Origin: Undaria pinnatifida
Lineage: Eukaryota; Sar; Phaeophyceae; Laminariales; Alariaceae
DNA length: 64,000 bases
Reading direction: 5' to 3'
Assembly (NCBI GenBank): GCA_012845835.1
Contig: JABAKD010000020.1
Location: forward strand, 20,009,606 to 20,073,605
The position numbers were made by a program, and so were the translations under genes. Positions 11,401 to 23,400 of the stretch are shown here, piece after piece (the first letter of the stretch is position 1; each line of letters begins with the position of its first letter). The notes under the pieces were generated by a model. The model was not told the origin of the DNA. It searched no databases and saw nothing but the letters and a program-made list of their open reading frames with translations.

Positions 11401-14400
11401 TAAGCCTCCTTAACCCTCCTAAACCCGAAATGGTCGGAATGCCACTCTCGTTTTGTAATATGCTTTAGTTGCTAGGCCATGGGATGGTTTAGTCACCGGG
11501 TTGCACTTTTGGTGTTACTCCAAATCAGGTTTTGGATCAGAAGGCAAAAGAGCTCCTCAACTGAGCAAATGGTCATGTGTGATGTCGCCTCTACCGTGTC
11601 GTGTGTCTTGGATCACTACTATTAATGATATTACTATTACTATTACTATTACTATTGCTATTACTATTACTATTACTATCACTATTACTATTACTATTAC
11701 TATAACTTTAGCTATTACTATTACAATTACTATTAATATTACTATCACTACTACTTACTATTGCTTCTTTGTATTACTATTACTATTACTATTTCTACTG
11801 CAGAAGGGCAGAAAAGAGGCTCATAAACATGCTTCGTAGTGCCGAAACCCAATTTGGAAGTATGTGAGCGGTCTCTTAATGCCTCTACAGCTGGAAATCC
11901 GTTTTTGTTTACAAAATTACTTGGAGATAGTCTAGGGAGGAATGTTGGGGCTCTAAAGGGGTTAACTCCTTGGAGACTTTCAGAGGGAAAATTTGAGCAA
12001 TAAAAGTGACGATCCAACGTTTCCAGCATCGATCGGCCATTGGCAGCAACGCGGGCTGCTTGGAAATGGTGATAGATACACTTCGTGCCCGAACTGCGAT
12101 AGTACAGTAACAATACAATAATAGTCCAACAACAAGATGCACGCCATGATCCCTTTCGTACCGTTGTGCGCTAACGGACATGGTGGATAACGCGATAACA
12201 TCGCACTTGTCATGTGTTCGGTCGCTATACCCTGCCTCTAAAAGGGTTAGTGCTAGTGTTAGTGTTAGTGGCATGTTAGTGTCATGTTACTGATCGTGAT
12301 CTCTTAACGGTTTCGGAATGTCAACCTTGGAGCTGTTCATGCGATATGCTGTATTGTCATGCCAAGTAGAACAGCACTAAAATAGTAACAGCTGACAATG
12401 ATAACAGCTGTTGCGCTGGACGAAAAAAAACTCCGCAGCTCACGGACTGCTCTGTGTTTGCGCTTCACGCCGACGGTGCAGGCGGCCATGACTGGATCGA
12501 ACCCTTGGTTTGTTGGTTGGAAGTCACTGAGTGCATCATCGGGCATTGCTCGAGCTCCACACGAAACGCCCCCCGGGAGAAAAATTACTGTTGTCTGTGC
12601 AAACCCCCAGACGGTGACACAATTGGCTCTGACACCTCGTACCCTCAAGAGTAATTACCTGTTATGCCTGACATGTCTGACATGCCTCGTTATGCCTGAC
12701 GCGTGCTACGATAGAGGTGCACCAACCATTGTTGTCTTTTTCTGCAAAATTTCCTCAAATTTTCGGAGCTTAAGACCTTTCTTAACCCAAAAATCGATTT
12801 GGACAAAAAGAAAACTGCGACCGGATCAACAGATCCCATGGCCTAGCCAGGCATTCAACGAGAATCGCGCAAAAAAAAAACAGCAATCCGAATACTTTGT
12901 GTTAAGGAAGCCCCGTTGTTCAGAAACCGTTTCAGCTAAAAATAGGTATATCTTAACACCTCTATCGTCTCTTCAATCGTCTCTTCAATGATCGTCTCTT
13001 CAGTCGTCTCTTCAATGATCGTCTCTTCAGTCGTCTCTTCGATGATCGTCTCTTCAATCGTCTCTTCAATCGTTTCTTCAACCGTCTCTTCGATGATCGT
13101 CTCTTTAATCGTCTCTTCAATCGTCTCTTCAATTGTCTCTTCAATCGCGGCAGGCAAGCGTGGATGTCGTGGCCAAACTGTTGGCGCTTGGGGCGAGCGT
13201 AAATGCCACCGAAAAAAGACGGCAGACGCCACTCCATCGAGCTTGTGAGAGGGGCCGTTTGGATGTCGTCAGGTGGGCAAAACACCTCTAAGATTCGTGT
13301 TATTTCTCTCCTCGGTCTGCCTATCCATTCAACCGTTCAACCGTTCAAACACGCAACCATTCAAACACGCAACCATTCAATTATAGAACCGTTCGTGCAT
13401 CCAAACGTTCAACCATTCAATTATTCGATCATTGAAGCATCCAAACATTCCACCGTTGAAACCAGTCAACCATTGCTATTATATGGCCACTCAGCCATTC
13501 TGCTATTCAATATTTCCACCGTTCAACCGATTGGCATTGAACATTTCTACAATGCAACCACTTCGAACATTAAGATATTCAACCATTCAACCATTCAACC
13601 ACTCAGCCACCCAACCATTCCACCAAACAAACCATTCAAACCGTTCAAATATCCTACAATTAATACTACGTCATTTAACAATTCGACCATCCAAGCATTC
13701 AACCATTCTACTGTTCAACCATTCAACACAATCCAACCATACAACCACCGTTCAATCATTCGACCATTCCAATGGTGCAAAATTCAACCATTCTAATATC
13801 CAGCCATCCAACAATCTAACCACCGGTCTATCATTCGAACCATCCAACCATGCACCCAGTACGATTTTTCCGCGACCCTTAAAACCCTGAATTAAATCCA
13901 GGCTTCTGGTGGACGTTGGAGCAGCGGACACGCGAGCCAAAGCAAAGCTACAGCACGAACCCTTGCACGTCGCCTGCCTCGGAAACTGGGGAGAGGTGGT
14001 TAAGTTTTTGCTGCAGGAAGGAAACGCAGACGCCGAGGCGCGCGACAAAAACGGCATGAACTGCCTGCATCTCGCCATTGAAAGGAACAAGTTGGAGTCA
14101 ATTCTCGAACTCACCAAGCACGGGTGAGCACCGCGAATGCTAGACTACCAGAGGGGCACGGAGATAATAAATTCGATCGTGACGCATTCAGCCTCGTTTT
14201 TGTTGCGATAATACAGACAACAAATTTGGCCGAGACCACGGCTACGGGGGTGTAGGGAAGTCGTTTTTTGAGTCGTATTTACAGTCGTCTTTAGAGTCAT
14301 TTTTAGAGTCATTTTTTGGAGTCATCTTTAGAGTCATTTTTAGAAATTTTTTTTTGCTTAGAGACCCTCGCACTAGTAGCCACCCCGTCCCCTCCCCCCC

Positions 14401-17400
14401 CCCACTGGTTTTGCTGAACATTCGCGGCAACGGAATAGTGTGCTACGCTGCGCAGTACAAAAGAAAAAGAAGCTCGGTTTTCGATGGGGCAGAGAGCCAC
14501 TCTAGATATCGAGTAGCCCCCCCTAACGTAGCGAAACGGTGCTCACGGTTGGGTGCCGCACTGAAAATATCTATATACTGCATACCTAGTAGCCAATAGT
14601 AGCCTGCGCTTAATGAATAGTGGCATCAAAGTAAGAAATTGGGCCTCGAAGCCGAACTGACGTTTCTTACCGCCTGTACTCCATTTCGCTCGGATCGATC
14701 GCACGAAATTCGCACCGCTCATGAACGACCTTTCGTCGGCACGCAAGATGAGAGGGCGTTGATGAGATAGCGTTAATGATGCGGGGTTGATGATACGGTG
14801 TTGATCAAATGGAATAACGCTGTTGGTGAGACATGAGGCCATGGTGTTGATGAAACATGAGACCATGTTGTTGATGAATTATGAGACCATGGTGTTGATG
14901 AGATGTGACACCGTGGTGTCGATGAGACGGTGGTGTCGTTGGGACCCACTATCAAAAGGATGGATTCGGGCCACGCCTGCGCCAATTGTCAGTATCGACT
15001 AGTCCTGCTATATTCGACTACGAGTTAAACTCTTGTTTGTCCTCTTTGTCTCGGAGGTACGGTCGCGCAGTCGAAGCCGGCGACCATGACGTTGAATACC
15101 GACATTGTGTGTCTGTTTTTTTTTGTCGGCAGCGACGACGACGCACGCGGAGCAATTCGCTCGTTCTCAGGTTTGTGTGCTGGCAGTGGAACACCTGCTG
15201 GCGTTGTTTTGGGGTCATTCCCAATGAACGCAAAAAAAAATCACGATGGCTGACATAGTTAATTTCTGAAATGTCAAGTTTTCAAAAACATTTTTTTTTT
15301 CGTGGTCAGCAATCCCGACATCAATTTTTATGGAAAATATCAAAATTATTCAAAAGTCCGTATCCCTGACAAATATCACGATTCGAGAAAATATCACGTT
15401 TTTTTGTCACGATTCCTGACATTTTTGTCTACTTGTATTAATAGGGCCGTTCCTAACGAACACAAAACATGTCAGGAACCGTGGCAAAATAATCGTGACA
15501 TTTTTGCGAACCGTGATATTTTGTCACGAATAATGCGGACTTTGAATAGTTTTGACATTTTCCATAAAAATTGATGTCAGGATTCTTCACATTTCTTTTC
15601 TTTTTGAACGTGATATTTTGGAATTTAAATTGGCCAGAAATCGTGACAATTTTGGTGAGGTCATCAGAGATCGTACTGCGAGGAAGCCTGTACACTAGTT
15701 CACACTAGTTAACGATGGCCATTATATTGGAACCGTGCCCGGGGAGGTGAACACGCTGGACCGGGGCTGACTCAAAACACTTTTTTCCCGGGATGCTTCA
15801 GAAGTGATTTTTCTTCGTCATCGACCTCCACCCTACACGACAGTGACGGAACGCGCATGTAAACCAGCAGCAACTGAGAGCAAGGCGATCGAGACGCAGC
15901 CTGAGACAACCAGATACAGGAAGAGGCGGAGCAGTCAGGGATGGGCAGCGTGAGCCAGAAGAGCCACAGTCCTTCACCTGCTAGCGAGACCTTCTTGTAC
16001 GTGCTTGCATTGAGCGAGCGATTTCGGGGCTGATTTTTGAGCTGCAGCTACGAGCAATTCTGCGCGGTGATGAGTGGGAGGGGGAATGTTGGTTTATGCC
16101 TGCGCACAAGTCTGATGTATGATGTTTATGACTGCATAGAATCTACGGAGATGGTAGAGTAGAACTATTGGTATGATTGGCGGTCCCAATCTTCGATATG
16201 TTGGAGTTGAGCCCCCTTTGGCGCAGTGTACTAGTACTACTGCTGTTACTCAAGTTACTATTTTGTTATCTTCGGGTGTGCATGTTCGGAGTGGCCTCCG
16301 GGACTCCGGTACTTTAATATATGTTCTATCTTGTTATCTTCTCCTCCGCCTGATGGTCCCCCGTCGGGTACCGAGAGCAATCTCCCCGTGAGCCACCCTA
16401 CGCCGGGCATATAGCTAGTCGACTATGCTAGCATAATCGTACGGCAAGACAACTTGTGCCTTTGGACGTAGAGTGCTCTGAGGAGCTCGAAACGAGGATG
16501 ATTGTCGACCGCAGCGGCTTTTGCGGAGGCTACAGTCGAAATGGAGGGGAACCAATTTGCTGGGAAGGCTACTCAGTCTCCGAGGGCCACAAGGTCGAGA
16601 CCCAACGATTAACTGACAAGCGCATGGCTTGGTTGGCTGCATTTCAAGTACATAATCTTGCCAAGACAATCCTCCGTGGAGAGGAGCCAGTCGCGGAATG
16701 GGCAGACGCCCAGGGGAACGCTGCATTCCCGACGACTCGAGAATTCCTGGAGGGAATTATCCTAGAGATCGTCGGCCAGTTGAAATGGCAACGAAGGCAA
16801 GGAGTCCATGAGCAGCAGCAAGAGGTATATAAAATAATAGCTTCAGCAATGACGTGGATACCGGAGGAAAAGCGACTGGAAGAAATTAACGCTAACCAAC
16901 CCGAGTGGGGAAGGTTGGAGGAGGACGCAGAAGCGGGAGAGCCAGAAACGCCCCCGCAACCGCCCGAGCCACTGCCGCCGCAGCAGTCGCTGGCTCTGCA
17001 GTTGCTACCGGATGAAGTTGGCGGAGATGAGCACGAAGAGGTGGTGGTATCTAAGAACATGGTGGTTGAGGTTGGAGGAGTGATGGCGTGTGATGGGGAA
17101 AAGGGATGATGGAGTCTATGCAGATGGAGAAAGAGCTGCTACAGCAGCACCCGCACCAACAGCAGCCACCGCTACCTGGTGTTACCGCCCCGGACCCGTG
17201 GCCACCCCCAATGTCAGCCGAACATGAGAGGCAGGAGAGCGATTTGGAAGCGAGAAGGCATTGGCACTGGTTGGTCCTTCACCATCTTCGGGGCTTGGGG
17301 GCACGAGACGCCTGGTCGGCGCCTTGCCCGTCCGCGGCGAACGCGTGTACGCAAAAAGAGGTGACCTGCTACGAGCTTCGAGATCGAAAAGGCACGTATT

Positions 17401-20400
17401 ATTTTCACGTACTACAGCAGTAGTACCAAAAAGGCTTTTTAGTCGAATTATAGTACCTGGTATACAACAACTGGTATATTCAGCGGTTTATAGCGATTAC
17501 GATTTTTTAGTTGACATAGCACTTACTCGAGGTAGGGTCAGTCGAATGATGCTATACTACAACTGGTGTTATCATCTCTGCTGATCAAGCTCAAATACCA
17601 AAATGCTGGATATTTTTTGTTTGTCGCTTTTAGAGGGATGAGCGATTTTTATTAATTGTGATGCTTGCCATTGCCGAGCAAAATGATAGGGCTCAATTTA
17701 GCGATAGCCGAATTTTCTGTCGTATATGATATGAGTTGGCACTTTGGTTCATTTTCATTCAACCATTTTCCCTCAGTTCCAACGAGTTAAAAAAAAAAAA
17801 TGGTTACTGCCGAAAGCATGGCTTTTGATCCTGGCCGTTGGAAAAGGTCATGGTATTGTTTGGTGTATTAACGGTCTATACTATTGATATATGGTACCTG
17901 GCGAGTGGTCGTGGTGGTATTTTTTTTGGTTGGCCGGGAAAAGTTCACATATGATATATGCATCCGTGCTTCATTTTTTTGTTGCAACAACGAGAGGTGA
18001 TGGATAGGGGGTTGCGTTTTAACACACAACTGAATTTTCGACCTTGCCTGGTGTTATGTCGAACTCGGGTCTGGGTTGATATTAATAGTTATACTATTTT
18101 TCATTTTGCCTGAGGCATGTTGAGAACGAGAGTATCTACCACCAGAATTTGCTTGATCGAAGATAAAGTTTGGGGAAACAATATTGGTCGTTTTTGAGTA
18201 TTGTATAAGGAAACTTGAAACCTGGCATTTTCATCTTGATTTCAGCATTAAATTGTGCTTGACCAAAGGCTTGGGAGTAAAATAATTTGAGCAAATAATT
18301 TGAGGTGAAATATAGGTGGTTTCGTGGTAATCTTAGGCTTGATTCAAATCACAATCGAGAGTTTTTCTTTCTGATCTTACACGGACTAATCCTACTGCAC
18401 TCTTGATCGCCCATATTCTTATCAGCGATTTCCGTTACGATTACGGCGGTTCAATTCCGCTAGCTACGGCATTGGATATCAATATTCGGGTTTTTGGAGC
18501 AGAGGCAGTATTCGTTTGAAGTTGACATTGAATATTTGAGGCATGCACGTTGCTTGAATAAGCAAGGATCCGTATGGTGCGCTTAGGTTGAACGTTATCA
18601 TGACGTGCACACAGACAGGGGGGATGTTGGTTTATGCCTGCGCACAAGTCTTATGTATGATGTGTATGACTGCATGGAACCTACGGAGATGGTAGAGTAG
18701 AACAATTGATATGATTGGCGATCTCAATCTTCGATATGTTCGATTTGAGCCCCCTTTGGCTCAGGGTACTATTACTGCTCTTGTAGTTGTCTTTGGGTGT
18801 GCATGTTCAGAGTGCCCTTCCTTCCTTGGCAGAGACAACGATAATATATTATATATACTTGTACCTGTTTTATGACTTCATCCGAGGGCCCATCGACGGT
18901 TCCCACCTTGATATGCTCTACCACATGATGACCTAGGCAACCCCGTGCACGATGTACTCCAATAAATTTGTCAGGGTTCGTGTTTTTTTTTGCGTTCGTT
19001 AGGAACGACCCTCAACAATGGCCCTTAGCTGCAAGGCCGCATTGCGAAATCACGTGGCATAGCCGCGAGTGAACTTCTTTAGACCTGCCCTCTCATTTCG
19101 GAGGCAAATTCCTCGGAATACGAGTGAGATGGTACCTGTATTCGCACAGCACAGTACAGCAGTTCGTGGTCCCTCGTTACTGCCTTGCCATGGACGACAA
19201 TGGTGACAATGATGACACTAGAATGCGACCGCGCACTCTCACGGTATCTCGGAATACTCTCGATCTCTAGTACGAGGTCGTGGCAAGATATTTTCAGCGC
19301 CCAAAACAGGGTCTCCGCCCCGCACAACTGTAAATACAGCAAAGAAAGGGTACCGCACTACGGCGGGGACCTGTTGTAATAAGCAGTACAGTAGTACAGT
19401 AGTGGTAAATAAGCAGTACAGTAGTAGCAAAGTCGTATAGAAAGGTGTTACGTCTTGTCGTTGTCCGAATCGTCTTCTCCCTGTCCGGGTTGTCCTGGTC
19501 CGTTTGTAGTCTCCGTCGAAGCCTTACCACAAGGCCTGTGAGTCGGCTGACGATACGACCAAGATTAAAATATACTTGGAAGTATTAAAATAGCATATAC
19601 TAATAGCAGCAGATACTAATAGCATACTAACAGTAAGTCGGCGACAATTCGCGTGACACATGGTTGTTACAAGGCTTAGTTTGGGTAAGCTATTGGCTAT
19701 CCTTTTGCAAGTGGTCAAACGGACTACGAAATACCTCACAAGTTCCTCAACAAAAAAATGGCGTCGTGGGCAGACCATGGGTTTTGGCGTCATGGGTTCG
19801 AATCCGACCATCCACCATAATAAACTTCTTCAGACTTTCCCCATGAACATGGTACTAATAGTAGTAATAGTAGCAGCAATAGCAGCAGCAATAGTAGCAG
19901 TAATACTACTGATAGTACGGTAGAGGTGCAGCAATTCCGCAATTATTTTGGGAGACCCTTCAGTTGAGGAGGTCTAAAAACAAATAAAAATAAATGTGGG
20001 TCACAATGCTCTGAACCCAACCTGCCTACTTACGTCTGAATACAAATCCTAGAACCTTTGGGAATGTTCCGCACGTTCTCCTAGAAAGATCGCCTCTCGG
20101 AGAGATGTCGTTATCGCCAACGCTCCGAGCCACAAGGAAGGGTACAACATCCCGAGGAACCTCAAGACGTCTTCCCGGATGCTTCCTCAGCTCGTTGCCC
20201 GTTGCTTTTATCCCAGAGGAGTGCGAGGGCGCGCCCTCGCACACCTCTCACTCTTCCTTCTGTCCCCATCTCAATCTGAGATTCTGTCTCTTTACCGAGC
20301 ACTTCAATTCGTCCGGTGATCGTCAACATCGCCCACATTCTGCGACCGTTGCCTGAGAGGGACGCTTGTACACACAGCGTTGGAGATTCATACCTCCCTG

Positions 20401-23400
20401 GACTGCCTACACCAATATTTTGAAAAACTAGTCTATAGGAATGAGAATAGAAGTTTGTAATTCCGCCGCGCCTTTGCGGAGGTGTTGTGGAATCTTCCCG
20501 ACCTAGCCGGCTAGCCTAGTAGCAAGCAGTCGCATCGGAGTGCGAACAGGCAACAGTCCCACCCTAACCCTAACCCTAACCCTAACCCAGAGATTTCTAG
20601 GACTAGCAGGGCAACCCCAACCCTAACCCTAACCCTAACCCAGAGATTTCTCGGTTTTCCCTCTTCATTTCATATAATAATGGGAAAAAATGCTCGCGTA
20701 CACTACCGACCTCCCTGCGGTGTTCTCGAGAACCAACCCTTATAAATCATGACGAAAATCCCATGGTGTATATAGGTGTAACACAACAATCATGTCGCAA
20801 AAGAAAGAATGGCGAAATTTGGACGATTTTTGGGTTAAGGAACTCTCCTTCAGTCAGAACAAGAAAATTGTCATAAACTGCCTCCCCGTCGTCGCGTGAT
20901 ATTGTCATCCTTTCATCCTTTCATCCTCAAGCACGTCGTCACGGAGGAGGTGGGTGGCAATATGACATATCTCCAGTGGTGCCATCATTTCTTACCTTAG
21001 GGCTGTAAGTTGGATGGTTTTACTAATAGTAAGTCATGAACTATTAATATTTATTTACCTGGTAGTTAGCTAGTACTCCGTACCTGGTACTGGTAGGTAT
21101 TACAGTTTGTTCTTTGTATGTGACTGGTGCATTTCTGACTCGACGTCTCTTCTATTAAAAAATAACTTGTATCTGGTAGTAATAAATCAGTTGTTGATAG
21201 ACGCTCAAGTCGCCACTCAACCATATCAATTATATCAACCATATCAACTGTTACGGTAAAGGCTTAGGATCCAGGATATACGGCTTACGGATATGGTATG
21301 AATGGGTTTCACACACCTTGGAAGACACGTGTATGTAGGGGTGCAATAGAGGTATTTTTTATTAAACAGTTCTACTAACCACGCTTCGCGATTGTCACAC
21401 CCAACGAGCAGATGTGACGCCGACCACGCTTAGCTACCCGTTCACACCCGACGGACAGATGCAAAACGTCGAAGCTATGCTTGCTTAACGGTGTCCACAC
21501 TCAGCGTGTAGATGCGACGTTAAGGCCTCATCATTCTCTAGCGATGTTCCCATCCAACAAGCAGATGTATCACCGACCACGCCTGCTTGCTTGCTTAACG
21601 ATGTTCACACGAAACAAGCAGATGTGACGTGGAAGCCACTCTGTCGGATGGGCTGACGAGGCCGCTGCACGTCGCTTGCCGCCGGGGGCTCCAAAAGGCC
21701 GCAACGCTATTGCTCGACAACAACGCCGATCACACCGCGCGGGGGCCTGGGGGGCAGACCGCATTACACATGGCCGCAAAGGAGGGGAAATTGCTCATCG
21801 TCGAGGTTCGCTATGGAATTTCGCACTGGATTGAGTAGATACAACAGATACAATAGATACAATAGATACAATAGATACGGTAGATGTGCACCAACCATTG
21901 TTTTCTGAGGCTGCGTGCTAACTTGGAGGAGGTCTACACGCACGCAAACTCCTAGGTCAAGAACAAGACAAGTGCTCCCCGATGAGCAATACCACGGCCT
22001 AGGTATTATATACTCGAACAAGGAAACTTACTGCAAAGAAAAAAAGAATGTCCGACGATTCGGGGTTAAGTTAAGGGTTAGGGTCAGGGTTAAGGAGCGC
22101 CGCCATTCAGAAACAAACTCAGCCAAAAAGAGGTATAGTCCCTCTATCCCAGTACCCATCGATTGACAAATCTACCATCTGTATTTACGATGTATATATC
22201 TGCCTGTAAGCTTGTGAGTAAATAACTTGGATCAGTATCTCTCTAGTACAGTAGTGTCTAGGTGATTCGATGCGATTCGACGAGGAAAGAAAGGGCTGAA
22301 GTCTTCTCGCGATAAAATCGAAGGCGCGTACCGTAATGGAGATGGGGGAGAAGAATCTGCTTGGTGACCGTGGGTCTGTGTTATGTATAGGAAGGGAGAA
22401 GGAGAAAGAAAAAGTGCGAAGACAATAGATGGGAAGAGCAAGAAAAAAAAAAATGAAGAATCGGCCACTGGATGTACTGGATGCAAAGATGGGCAGAAAT
22501 GCCGTTTCCATGTAAAAACCACACACATATGGCGCAAGAGATAAATCACAATCGAATCCAACAGGTTATGAGCCTCGAATGGGCCTGACGACGTTTGATG
22601 AAGATACACCACAACCACACCTAAAACAGTACATAATCGCGCGCCTGCCTCTCAACAGGTTTCACATGCTTTAGCCTGTAGATGCGGCCGCGGTTGGTCT
22701 TCGTTGGTTAGAAGAAAATATTAACTTGCCCTACATTTTTTCTCCAGGAAGGGGAAACGTGCAGGGCTTCTCACGGGTCGGATCTTTTTCGCGGTTCGGG
22801 TCGGGTCGGGTCGGGTCGGGTCGGGTCGGGTCGGGTCGGGTCGTTTCGGGCCACCCGACCCGACCCGACCCGACCTGCGATAGTTGAAAATCTCCTGACC
22901 CAGCCCGACTCAAACGGTGGGAAGGCGAATACCTCCTGACACATACCTCTTGACACACACCTTCTGACGCATACCTCCTGACGCACACCTTCTGACACGA
23001 CCCGACTCGACCCGTGAGATGAGATACCCGCGGGTCGGGCCATGACCCGTGAAAAACGGTGGCAACGTGGGGTACAGTTGTCGTACCATTCCTTGCATTT
23101 TAGCTCAAACTCTAAAAATGTTTTGTTTATCCAGCACCCGGAGCGTGCCCGAGGCCGCCGTGTACATACACCATGTTTTTTACCTTTGACGGAGCAAAGG
23201 AGTAGAGAAAATATTTTATCGCCATTAATTGTTAGGTATACATATATTAGCACATGGCATTGCTGAATTTGGAGACATCCGAGAAGAAATTATGACTATT
23301 CTTTACTCAATAGGGAACCCTTTTTAATGGACCCCGCGACAAGGAAGAACGGTTATTAAGACACCTCAAGTTCCTTCGCACCGCTTTTCCTCCACTTGAA

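Larger units (their letters stand above)
16087..18950 (+). mobile_element. LTR retroelement without polymerase
   Basis: Direct repeats begin TGTTGGTTTATGCCTGCGCA at 16087 and 18625 and are about 85 percent identical for some 200 bp, weaker for another 100. TGTTGG is a common copia-type LTR start. A polypurine tract GACAGGGGGGA precedes the right LTR. The 2.2 kb interior has one good ORF in the gag position and no reverse transcriptase, integrase or RNase H, so the copy is non-autonomous. It sits in ankyrin intron 3. The 3 prime LTR boundaries and any target duplication are not clear. Confidence 0.8.

Noticed and set aside
8768-11420. CRISPR-like array
   Set aside because: The units are contiguous 10-mers with no spacers, in a spliced eukaryotic gene.
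12936-13285. Charged or Ser/Val-rich ORFs on both strands over the CGTCTCTTCAAT array
   Set aside because: Repeat translation; the true coding segment is the short ankyrin exon 13154-13272.
19716-19815. tRNA gene, from A-box-like and B-box words (GGTTCGAATCC at 19797)
   Set aside because: T and acceptor stems do not pair. At most a tRNA-derived SINE head; a SINE search would decide.
20561-20641. Chromosome end
   Set aside because: The tracts are short and sequence with genes continues on both sides.
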